From Lewinellaceae bacterium (GTDB taxonomy: Bacteria; Bacteroidota; Bacteroidia; Chitinophagales; Saprospiraceae), in NCBI GenBank assembly GCA_016719605.1, contig JADJYW010000014.1, forward strand, positions 1 to 43,712: a stretch of DNA of 43,712 bases. Reading direction: 5' to 3'. The notes beneath the pieces were generated by a model. It ran no database searches. It was not told where the DNA came from and saw only the letters and a list, made by a program, of their open reading frames with translations. Shown here one piece after another: positions 12,755-21,018 of this stretch. Position 1 is the first letter of the stretch; the number at the start of each line of letters is the position of its first letter. The translations under genes were made by a program, and so were the position numbers.

Positions 12755-13126
12755 ATGACAGCAGTATCAGAATATTTAGATTTTATAAAATCGAAGGGAA
12801 GACCCTTAGCAGAGATAAATCCCGGAAGTGATGAAATTGCTCTCAGTGCAGGTGAAGCATTGGAAGCAATAGAAATACTTAAAGACAATGAGTTACCAAT
12901 ATTGGGGGGTGATATTTTTTCGACCGATTCAGGAAAGCTTGTTTATGCTTATCAGATTTGGGGTTCAGAATACCATTATTTGAATTGGTATTGTGATGAG
13001 ATGGAGAATGAGAGTAAAGCAGAGTACTCGAAAAGAAGCTATGAAGTTGCTAAAAAAGCGATCAATGAAGCGGTTGAAGTATCACAGAAGTTAGGAAGAG
13101 ATTGCTTGATAGTTATAGTAGTGTAG
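12755..13126 (+). CDS. Imm40-like immunity protein for the RHS tip
   Basis: Unbroken 123-residue frame starting ATG 12755, only 2 nt after the RHS stop codon. It has no signal peptide, so it is cytoplasmic. The layout matches my memory of the Imm40 immunity family: an N-terminal helix (YLDFIKSKG), a segment where Ala/Leu-rich helix EALEAIEIL precedes the conserved LPILGGDIF, then YAYQIW, an aromatic NWYCDE and a C-terminal helix with S..(V/A)..AI. Position, size and low GC match that of a cognate immunity gene. It would bind and neutralise the tip toxin of the RHS protein. The family assignment is from recalled motifs, not a search. Confidence 0.7.
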   Translation: MTAVSEYLDFIKSKGRPLAEINPGSDEIALSAGEALEAIEILKDNELPILGGDIFSTDSGKLVYAYQIWGSEYHYLNWYCDEMENESKAEYSKRSYEVAKKAINEAVEVSQKLGRDCLIVIVV

Positions 13127-13489
13127 AACTAAATCACAGTGATATTTAAGTTAAAGCCAGGCTTTGAGATCGTTTTTTGAGAACTATCCCGATTTGCCAC
13201 GTCGACGCAGCAAATGGATAAATCTAACTCGGGCACCCTTACACATTAAAATTAAATAAGAAAATCTCATGTAATGAAAAGATGTATACAAGACTATCCA
13301 GTCTTTTTGACGCTGTTGTTAATAGGGCTTTTGGCCCACCCCTCTCTCCGTCCACTTCTACTGCAGCCCCTGCGACCCGGGCGCATTCGATAGCAATCAT
13401 TAATCGCAATACTTAGCACGCTTGTATACAAACTGTTTGGCTTTGGGTAAGAAAGCGCAATCGCTCCAGCCTATTAACAACCTGAGGAT
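13127..13489 (+). other. AT-rich intergenic stretch, no confident gene
   Basis: About 360 bp between the immunity gene and the next large gene. One 39-codon open frame (ATG 13274 to TAG 13393) begins with a basic then hydrophobic run (KRCIQDYPVFLTLLLIGLL), like an orphaned signal peptide, but I cannot tie it to a gene. An imperfect inverted repeat with ATTTGC/GCAAAT arms near 13,194-13,217 might terminate the RHS operon. Nothing else is recognised. Confidence 0.4.
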
Positions 13490-16158
13490 TATGGTAAAAA
13501 TATACTCGCCTGGCAAATTATAATTACCTGGATAGTCCTGTGTACAATCACTCCCGGTCTCCAGGCTCAGCAGTCTTGCAACGGCGGTGACGACGACGGC
13601 GAGTATGGCACTCCGCCACACCCAAGCAGCCCGATCCTCCAAAGGACGATGAGATCAACATACCCATCATCATCTCCTTCGACCCCAACGAAATCGCCGG
13701 CCCGGATGGCTACGGCCCGCTGCGCTGGGTGTCGGGGAAGGCTGTGCTGGGCTATACGATCCTGTTTGAAAACGACCCCGACTTTGCCACCGCCCCGGCG
13801 CAGGTGGTGAAAATCACACAGGCCATTGACCCGAAAATGAACCCGTTGTCGTTCCGGCTGGGCGAGTTTGGTTTCGGAAGTTTCAAATTTGATGTGCCAC
13901 CCAACGCATCTTTCTTTTCGGAACGGCTGGACATTCGGGACTCCCTCGGCATCTACCTGGATGTGACTGCCGGCGTGGACATCATCAACAACCAGTTTTT
14001 CTGGATATTCGAGTCCATAGACCCGGTCACCGGCCTGGCGCCAAGTGATGCCCTGAAGGGATTCCTCCTGGTGAATGATAGCATAACCCACCAGGGAGAA
14101 GGATTTGTCACCTACACCGTGGCGCCCGTTGCGGCAGCCGTCACCGGCGACTCCATCATGGCTCAAGCCTCCATCGTGTTCGATATCAACGCGCCCCTCG
14201 AAACCAACACCTGGAAAAACTACATTGACGCCGTCGCGCCGGTCAGTGTCATGGACTCTCTGCCGGCCGTCGCGCCTGGCAACGAGATCGTTTTATCCTG
14301 GTCGGCCACCGACGATCCCGGCGGCGTCGGGGTGGGGTTCTACGATTTGTATGTGTCGAAAAGTGGGGAGCCTCCATTTCTGTACTCGGCCAAAATGGAT
14401 ACCACGGCTTTTACTTTCACGGGAGAACCCGCCGCCACCTACGGTTTTTTCGTGCTTTCCTCCGACCTGGTGGGCAATCCGGAACAACCGAAAGACTCCG
14501 TCGAGCAAACAACCAAACTTGGCAACGACTCCCTGCTGTTGCTCCAACCGGTCGCCGGTAGCATCTACTGCAACGGGTCGCTGCTCGAAGTCCAGTGGTA
14601 CGCCAAAGGCCTGAGCGGTATAGACGTCGAGATTTACGATGACGTGCTGGGCGATTTTGTGCCCATCCAGTCCAACGTCAATCCATTTTCAGCGGCGTCT
14701 CCTGGAAAGTACCTGCCGGTTTTTCCTGCAACGACTGCCAGGTCGGTTATCCGATTCCGCGGATTCTACGGTGGCGGTGCTCAGTCCGACTTTTACCATT
14801 TTGCCGGCCAGCGTAGACACCACACATATCGCGCTCGCGACCTGCAACCCGGATTCTGCCGGGGTTTCCAACCTCGTGCTGACGAACCAGGCGGGCTGCG
14901 ACAGCGTGGTGATCACCACCACGGTGTTCGATCCCACACCGCCCACCATTCTGTGTCACCCGGCGACGGTGACGCTGAACGCGAGCGGGGCTGCCTCTAT
15001 TACCATGACTACCATTAGCAGCGGCGCTTTCGACAACTGCGGCCTGGGTTCCATCATAATGACCCAGTCAAACTTTACATGCATTCATATCGGAACGCCG
15101 ACGGTAGTACTACTCATCGCGACCGACCAGAACGGGAATACCGCCACCTGTTCGGCGATGGTGACGGTCGTAGACCATGACCCGATGTGGTACCTCGACG
15201 CCGACAATGACAACTATTACACCGGTAGCGCCGTGGGGCCTTGCAGCAGTTCCGGCCCGGGTTATCGAAATACCGGCCTGGTCGGCGGTGGCGACTGCGA
15301 CGACGACGATCCTGCCGTGCATCCCGGCGCCACGGAAATCTGCAACGGGATAGACGATGACTGCAACAATCAGGTGGACGAGAACTCGCCGGTTATGATG
15401 CACGCCAAAGTCCTCCTCCAAGGCCCCTACATCAGTGCCCAGCAGCTCATGCACGACAGTCTGCGGGTAAAAAACCTGATCCCGCTGACCGAACCGTACA
15501 CCGGGTTGACGAATTTCACCCACATCGGCGGTGGCGGAGAAACCACCACGACGGGCGTTCTGGCCGTAACCGGCGTCAACGCTATAGTGGATTGGATTTT
15601 CCTCGAATTGCGCAACTCCGCCAACCCGACGCAGGTGCTGGCTACCCGTTCGGCCCTCGTGCAGCGCGACGGCGACGTGGTGGAGGTGGACGGCGTGTCA
15701 TCCGTTTCGTTTCCGATAGCCACGGGCCAGGACTACTTCCTTGCCGTGCGGCACCGCAACCACTTTGGGGTGCAATCGGGCGGTACCGATACCTATCCAC
15801 CGTGCATCGCAGTGGAATCTGATTTCCGAAGCCTTCCCGTGGATGGTTTTTCCAGTTCAACGGTTTGAATCCCGCCCAGCGCCTCGTGGGTGACAAGTAC
15901 GTTTTGTGGGCCGGGAACGGGCGCATCGACTATCAACTCAAGTACAACGGCAGCAACAACGACCGCACCTCAATCCTGAGCGTGGTGGGCCTGAGCACGC
16001 CCAACGCGGTCATACCCGGATACCGGCTCGCCGATTACAACATGGACGGCTCGGTGAAACTCACAACCGAACCTTCAGCAATCCCGCCAGCCGCTCAAAA
16101 ACAGCCTTCCAGTCGTCGTTCCAGAAGTCCCACAACTCCTTTCGGTGGCCTTTGGTGA
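13490..16158 (+). CDS. Large secreted protein with DPNE-type domain, MopE-like metal-binding motif and dockerin-like end (frameshifted)
   Basis: ATG 13490 opens a signal peptide (MVKIYSPGKL, then after one frame break IITWIVLCTITPGLQAQ). Breaks occur near 13,525, 13,625, 14,730 and 15,840. Domains in order: a DPNEIAGPDGYG...FENDPDFATAPAQ domain that often closes large Bacteroidota surface proteins (13,650-14,220); an Ig/Fn-like segment with TDDPGG and AATYGFFVLSSD; a HYR-like segment with paired Cys; a MopE-type motif GDCDDDDPAVHPGATEICNG with DDDCNNQVDE (15,290-15,380), known in MopE proteins for copper/calcium binding; a beta-rich domain (VDWIFLELRNS, QRDGDVVEVDG); and a D.N.DG.VK dockerin-like tail at 16,030-16,057. 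Homologues I recall continue past this with a second NGSNND repeat. Here the frame runs into the convergent glycosidase gene, so the 3' end is uncertain (see findings). Confidence 0.65.
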
Positions 16159-18465
16159 CGAGATAAAAGATGTTTTGGCTGCGCCAAATGTCGGGTACAA
16201 GGTGTATTTCCCGCATAATTTCCAGCACTTCGGCCAGCCATTGTACCCGGGCAAGCGAGGAGGATTCTTGCTCGATCAGTTTGATTTCCCGGTGGATGCG
16301 CTGGCCGGCAGCGTGGCGCACGGCATCTTCGTCGGCGAGTTTGACCTTCCAGTTTTTCAGGTCGCCGGCCACGCGGTGCAGGGCCTGGATGTTGGGCGTC
16401 TGGCCGTTTCTGAAAAAATGCAGCAGGTCGTCGTTCAGGACATACGAGGCGATGTTGCGCCAGGTGTCGGGCAGGGGCAGTCCGGCCTCCTGCAGGCCGG
16501 TCATGAGCTGGTAGTTGTCGTTGAAAACATTTCGAAAATTGGCCTCCGCCAGCAGCAGGCTGTTGGCAGTGATGGCGCGGATGATCTTGATTTTCTCGTC
16601 GGCAAACAAGGTGGCCAGGGTGAACTTGTGCGGCCCGAAGTGCTCCTGCTGGATGCCGATAACTTCGCCGAGGTTCGCCTTTCGGAACGCGTCGGCCACA
16701 CGCTGGTGCACCTTGTCGTAGGTGGTGCGGTTCAGCGTGCCGCTGATGTTGCCGATAATGTGCTGCTGACCGAGGTACAGGGCCGAAAATTGTAGGTGTG
16801 CTCGGCATGCGTGAGTCGGGAACGGATACGCAGGCGACCGATGGCAAGGCGCGGGGTACCGGCTTCGATGCGCTCAAAAGCCTCTACTTTGACGGTGTAG
16901 TTGAACAGGTCGAGCTGTGCCGGATCGTCCTCAAACAGCGAGGCCACGGCAAAATGGGCGGCTACACGCTCGAGGTTTACGCGGGCGGGCAACACGTTTT
17001 GCAGGTAACTGGCTGCGCCGTCGGCGTATTTGTTGCTGGGCGCATGGCGCAGGCGTTTTTCAAATTCTGCGTGCAGTTCCAGCCCGGCGGAATCCTGAGC
17101 GTGATCCATGGCCCGCAGGGCGTACTGGAGAATCTGGTTGGTCTCGATACCCGAAATTTCATCAAAAAACCAACCGCAACTGGTGTACATGAGCACGGCG
17201 TAGCGCTGCATTTCGAGCAAGCGCAGGGTCGTCACTTCTTCGAGTTTGCTGAGTTCGCGGCGCGCATGTTTTTTAAAAAATTCCTGCACGGCCTCGTCGG
17301 TGCGGCGCAGCGTGACCCCGATGTAGTCGTTGCGCGCTTTCCAGGGGTCTTTCAGGAAACGGCCGACCTCCTTTTCATACGCGGGTGCAAGTCGGTCGCG
17401 CAGCCAGTCGAGCGTTTCGCGCAGGGGTTTGCGCCAGCGCTGGTGCCAGCCCGGATTGCCGCCGGTGTTGCAGCCGCAGTCGTTGCGCCAGCGCTCTACC
17501 CCGTGGGCACAGCTCCAGGAAGAGTTTTCGTGGATTTGTACCTCGTATTCGGGCGGAAACAGTTCGAGAAACTGGCCGTAGTTGGTCAGGGTCGCGAGGT
17601 TGTTGTCTTCGATATGGGTGAGCGCGGAGGCGAGTGCCATTTCGCCAAATCGGTGGTGATGGCCGTAGCTCTCGCCGTCGGTGGCAATATGGGCCAGTTG
17701 GGGCGTGTCAGGTCGTCGAGGATGCGGAGCAGGCGTTCGGCAAACAACTGGCCGTTGTTGAGCAGGCCGTTGAAAGCCACCTCCTGCGCCAGTCTGCCGT
17801 GGTAAAAATACAGGGCAATGCGGCGTCCGCTGGGGGCACCAGTAGGGGCGGCGGGTGTCTATGGATTCGGCGTCCACTAATTTCCAGACAGTATCGCCTG
17901 TTTTGCGCACCGCCGCCGCTTGCCGGGGCGCCAGCACGGTGAACAGCAGGCCATGCGCAGCCAAAACTTCGAGCGATTCGGTGTCCACGGCCGTTTCGGC
18001 GAGCCATATTCCCTCGGGGTAGCGCCCGAACCGGTACTCAAAATCCTGCACGCCCCAGTACACCTGGGTCACTTTGTCGCGGTAGTTGGCCAAGGGCAGA
18101 ATGAGGTGGCTGTGGACTTGCGCCAGGGCATTGCCGTGGCCGCCGTAGCGCTCCCGGCTACGGTGGTCGGCTTTGATAACCAACTCGTAGGCCTCCGGGT
18201 CGTTCGTCTCCAGCCAGGTGAGCAGGGTAGGGCCGAGGTTGTAGGAAATGCGGTTGTAGTTGTTTCGGATCTTGACAATCCAGCCCTCCCGGTCCAGGAT
18301 GCGGGCTGCCGCGTTGGGGGCGTAGCACTCGAAATTGATGCGCTCGTTCCAGTCGTGGTAGGGACGGGCGCCTTCTTGTTGTTCCACCACTTCCAGCCAG
18401 GCATTTTCGCGGGGCGGCTGGTAAAAGTGGCCGTGGACGCAGATGTATTTTTTCTTGTCGGACAT
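16061..18465 (-). CDS. Glycoside hydrolase family 57 / DUF3536 protein (frameshifted)
   Basis: ATG at 18465 opens with KKYICVHGHFYQPPRENAW, the classic GH57 N-terminal strand with His and Gln in the active site. Family landmarks follow: NFECYAPNAAARILD, the GIWLAETAVD motif (the Glu sits where the GH57 catalytic nucleophile is expected), RPYWCP, and HIATDGESYGHHHRFGEMAL, which supplies the second acidic residue. The C-terminal half is the helical DUF3536-type region (DPWKARNDYI, YTSCGWFFDEISGIE). Total ~801 residues, normal for the family. Frame breaks: ~17,845 and ~17,705 (a compensating pair) and ~16,790. These are cytoplasmic alpha-glucan enzymes (amylase or branching type); substrate not determinable here. 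It is downstream of the methyltransferase gene, separated by a repeat-filled 540-bp region, and its 3' end overlaps the open frame of the convergent gene. Confidence 0.85.
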
Positions 18466-18505
18466 GTGTTGCGTTGGTCGGGTTGGTTGGGGGTAACGTG
18501 CGTTT

Positions 18506-18663
18506 TTACCGCAGAAACGCGGAGTTTTTTTTACCGCAGAGACGCACGCGGAGACGCGGAGTATTTTTCACCGCAGAGACGCGGAGACGCGGAGTTTTTC
18601 ACCGCAGAGACGCGGAGACGCGGAGTTTTTTCCACCGCAGAGACGCGGAGACGCGGAGTTTTT
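18506..18663. repeat. Tandem array, five copies of a GACGCGGAG-type unit (left arm)
   Basis: Five units of about 30 bp, each of the form ACCGCAGAGACGCGGAGACG followed by CGGAG and a run of T. Units 1 and 2 are divergent (one truncated, one with an inserted ACGCACGCG). Any translation gives monotonous RRDAETRS-type peptides known as a spurious product of this repeat family. It lies in the leader of the GH57 gene. Confidence 0.9.
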
Positions 18664-18719
18664 GATAATCCATCCGCCTCACTGTAGTGAAAAGTATGGA
18701 CAAACACTTGCTGTAGCGG

Positions 18720-18727
18720 CAAAAGTA
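18720..18727 (-). promoter_or_regulatory. Possible -7 box (TACTTTTG) for the GH57 gene
   Basis: On the minus strand this reads TACTTTTG, matching the Bacteroidota TAnnTTTG element. No TTTG is found 19 nt further upstream. It sits in the loop between the two inverted arrays, about 255 bp before the GH57 start, so a transcript from here would carry the left array as its leader. Confidence 0.35.
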
Positions 18728-18786
18728 CAATTGCTATCCATCACTAGAGTCTTCTTTTGCCGGCGGGCTTGTTTTCTTCAGACAAG

Positions 18787-18997
18787 GCGTCTCTGCGGTG
18801 GAAAAAACTCCGCGTCTCCGCGTCTCTGCGGTGGAAAAAACTCCGCGTCTCCGCGTCTCTGCGGTGGAAAAAACTCCGCGTCTCCGCGTCTCTGCGGTAA
18901 AAAAACTACGTCGCGTCTCCGCGTGCTCCGCGTCTCTGCGGTGGAAAAAACTCCGCGTCTCTGCGGTAAAAAAACTCCACGCCTCCGCAGTGAAAAA
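18787..18997. repeat. Tandem array in opposite orientation, about seven units (right arm)
   Basis: Units read CTCCGCGTCTCCGCGTCTCT then GCGGTGGAAAAAA, the reverse complement of the left array. The last three units diverge. Together with the left array it makes a ~500-bp structure that could fold on itself, with a loop of about 120 bp (18,664-18,786). It ends 8 bp before the stop codon of the methyltransferase gene. Confidence 0.9.
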
Positions 18998-19004
18998 CGC
19001 AATT

Positions 19005-20167
19005 CTACGCCAGCAGCCGCTCCAGATAATGCTCCCCGATCCCGAAACCGGTTTTCAGCGCCGCCACTTTTTCCAGGGCAGCGGCTTTTTTCCGGGCATC
19101 GCTGCGGGTATCGCCGATGGCGGTGATCATGACGTTTTTGGCGGTGTGCTCGGTGGAGACAAACTCGAACACATTGGTTTTGTAGCCGTTAGCTTCGAGC
19201 AGGAGCGCCCGGATGCCGTCGGTCACGATCTCGGCCTGGCGCTCTTCGAGGATGCCGTGGCGAAGGATGGGCGCCAGTTCGTTGTGCGTGTCCATGTCGC
19301 GGCGGATTTGTTTGTGGCAGCAGGGTGCAGCCACAACGATGCCTGCCTGGGCGTGGATGCCGGTGGCCAGCGCCAGATCGGTAGCCGTGTCGCAAGCGTG
19401 CAGGGCGATGAGCATGTCGAGGCGCTTGGGCTGGTATTCGGCAATGTCCTGCGCGACGAAGTGCAATCCCGCAAAGTCCGCTGCACGGGCGGTTTGGTTG
19501 CAAAAATCCACGAGGTTTTGGCGCAGTTCGATGCCGGTGACCTGGGGGCGCAGCCCGAGGTGGTTGGTCAGAAAATCGTACAGGGCGAAGGTGAGGTAGC
19601 CCTTCCCGCTGCCCATGTCGGCGATGTGGGCATCCGGCGGCAGGGGGTGGGTGCGCAGCAGGCTCTCGATGATTTCGAGGTACTTGTTGATCTGTTTCCA
19701 CTTGTCCTGCGCCGTGGGCAGCACCTGACCTTGTTTGCTGGTGATGCCGAGCGCGTGCAGCCACGGCGCTGCGGGATCGAGCAAGCGGTGTTTTTCGCGG
19801 TCGTGCCGGGTGTCCGGAGGGTTTGTGCTGGTTGGTTTTTAGTAGAAAAACAGCCTTGTTTTTTGGAAAAAGCCAGCGAAACATCGGCATCGGCGGTAAA
19901 CAGTTCGGCGTTCAAAAATACGTCGCCGAGCAGCGTTTCCAGTTGCAGGGCGGCATCCCCGGCGGTGAAGTTTTTCACTTCGTCGCGGGTTTGGTAGCGG
20001 AAGGTGCAAGCGATGCGCGGGCCGGCCTTGAGCGTCACCGGGCGCAGGTAGATGTTTTTTAAACCCGCGGCGGCGGCGGCAGTGGGTTTGCTGAGGGTGC
20101 ATTTCAGGAAATGCCCGGCGGAGCAGGCGTTTCGGAAAGCATCGAGAAATTGTGTGCGTGGCTGCAT
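19005..20167 (-). CDS. SAM-dependent methyltransferase (Methyltransf_32-like), one frameshift
   Basis: ATG at 20167 gives an N-terminal domain (QPRTQFLDAFRNA ... LRPVTLKAGPRIACTFRYQT) followed, after a frame break near 19,800, by a Rossmann-fold methyltransferase. SAM-binding motif I is IADMGSGKGYLTFALYDFL, motif II is VTGIELRQNLVD, and the ALHACDTATDLAL and APCCHKQ motifs follow. The CCHKQ motif is typical of the Methyltransf_32 group that includes GSTCD-like proteins. It would be ~387 residues. The substrate of this group (RNA or protein) is not established here. It is 48 nt after the small membrane protein gene and on the same strand, likely one operon. Confidence 0.75.
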
Positions 20168-20215
20168 GGGCGGCGGATTTCCACAGGTTTTTTTGGGATA
20201 CGGTACGGGCTGCGT

Positions 20216-20638
20216 TCACAGGCGTGCGCTCCGGCCTTTGGTAGCGGCCCGTCGGCGCAGTTCTTCTTCGATGGTGCGCAGGGTGAATTCCAATTCGCCG
20301 CGGCTTTCAAATTTCCACTTCAGCAGCCACACGCCGGCGAGAAAACCCAGCAGGGAAACGCCCATGACGGCAAACGCCACGCGGGCCGGGGTAATCCAGC
20401 CCACCAGAACAAGTACGACGCCAAGCAGCATCCAACCGGCAGCTGTAGCGCCCACGAGGGTATTCAGGCGGCGCAGCCGGTCAAACTGAGCCAGGCGCAG
20501 ACGCACACGTTCGTGCAATTCCAACAGGTGCGACCCACCGAAATACTCCGGGCCGAGCTCTTCCAACAGGAGGAAATCGTCGTTGGCTTCGCGTTCGAGG
20601 CGGTCGAGGGGGGACTCTTCTTGCTTGCTGAACCTCAT
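20216..20638 (-). CDS. Small membrane protein, unknown function
   Basis: ATG 20638 (MRFSKQEESPLDRLERE) is preferred over upstream in-frame codons, which would add a low-quality extension rich in Arg and Cys. The 140-residue product has a charged N-terminal helix, two closely spaced membrane segments (ATAAGWMLLGVVLVLVGWI and FAVMGVSLLGFLAGVWLL), and a C-terminal cytoplasmic helix (RTIEEELRRR). The short positive loop between the segments (TPARV) suggests a helical hairpin with both ends in the cytoplasm. I do not recognise the family. It is first in a probable operon with the methyltransferase. Confidence 0.65.
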   Translation of the reverse strand: MRFSKQEESPLDRLEREANDDFLLLEELGPEYFGGSHLLELHERVRLRLAQFDRLRRLNTLVGATAAGWMLLGVVLVLVGWITPARVAFAVMGVSLLGFLAGVWLLKWKFESRGELEFTLRTIEEELRRRAATKGRSARL

Positions 20639-20758
20639 GGCGGGAAATCTTTTGATACTGAACGGATGATAAATCAAAAGGTTGATACGCAGGGCAGGAG
20701 TGCAGGGTTGCGCCCTGCGGCGCAAATTCTATGTACGAGCATGTTTGGAATGAACGGG

Positions 20759-20766
20759 CAAAACTA
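20759..20766 (-). promoter_or_regulatory. Possible -7 box (TAGTTTTG) for the membrane-protein/methyltransferase operon
   Basis: The minus strand reads TAGTTTTG, fitting TAnnTTTG, about 120 bp before ATG 20638. There is no matching TTTG 19 nt upstream. A short hairpin (GCAGGG/CCCTGC, 20,701-20,718) lies between box and start codon. The rest of 20,639-20,828 holds no gene I can support. Confidence 0.3.
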
Positions 20767-20828
20767 ACTCCCTCCCGCAAGACCGCGTGCATCCGGCGCC
20801 CTCTATTTTCTGGTTCAAACGAGCATTA

Positions 20829-21008
20829 GAGGCTGTCTCAAAAGCATGGCTTTGACGGGAATTGATTTTTTTCAGACAGGATTTACAAGATTTACAGGAT
20901 AAATGAGGCGACTCCGTCGCCGAAAATCCTGTAAATCCTTTTTATCCTGTCAAAAAATGAATTCGCCTGTCAACGGCGCAATACGGTGCGGACTTATGAG
21001 ACGGCCTC
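20829..21008. mobile_element. MITE-like element with GAGGCYGTCTCA terminal inverted repeats
   Basis: The left end reads GAGGCTGTCTCAAAAG and the right end, reverse-complemented, GAGGCCGTCTCATAAG: 14 of 16 match. The 180-bp interior has no transposase. It contains a long imperfect palindrome: GACAGGATTTAC...TACAGGAT (20,875-20,900) against 20,926-20,951, with a small GGCGA/TCGCC hairpin at its tip. The termini resemble ends of IS1182/IS5-type elements of Bacteroidota (from memory). No clear target-site duplication. It ends 10 bp from the hybrid-regulator stop codon, so it may also serve as its terminator. Confidence 0.6.
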
Positions 21009-21018
21009 TGGCGCGAAG

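Noticed and set aside
18506..18997. CRISPR-like array
   Set aside because: Units are contiguous with only T-rich tails between them, have no unique spacers, and change orientation midway.
18474..19126. Open frames on both strands giving Arg/Ser-rich repeat peptides
   Set aside because: They are translations of the tandem GACGCGGAG repeat units, with no non-repeat domain and no ribosome-binding site.
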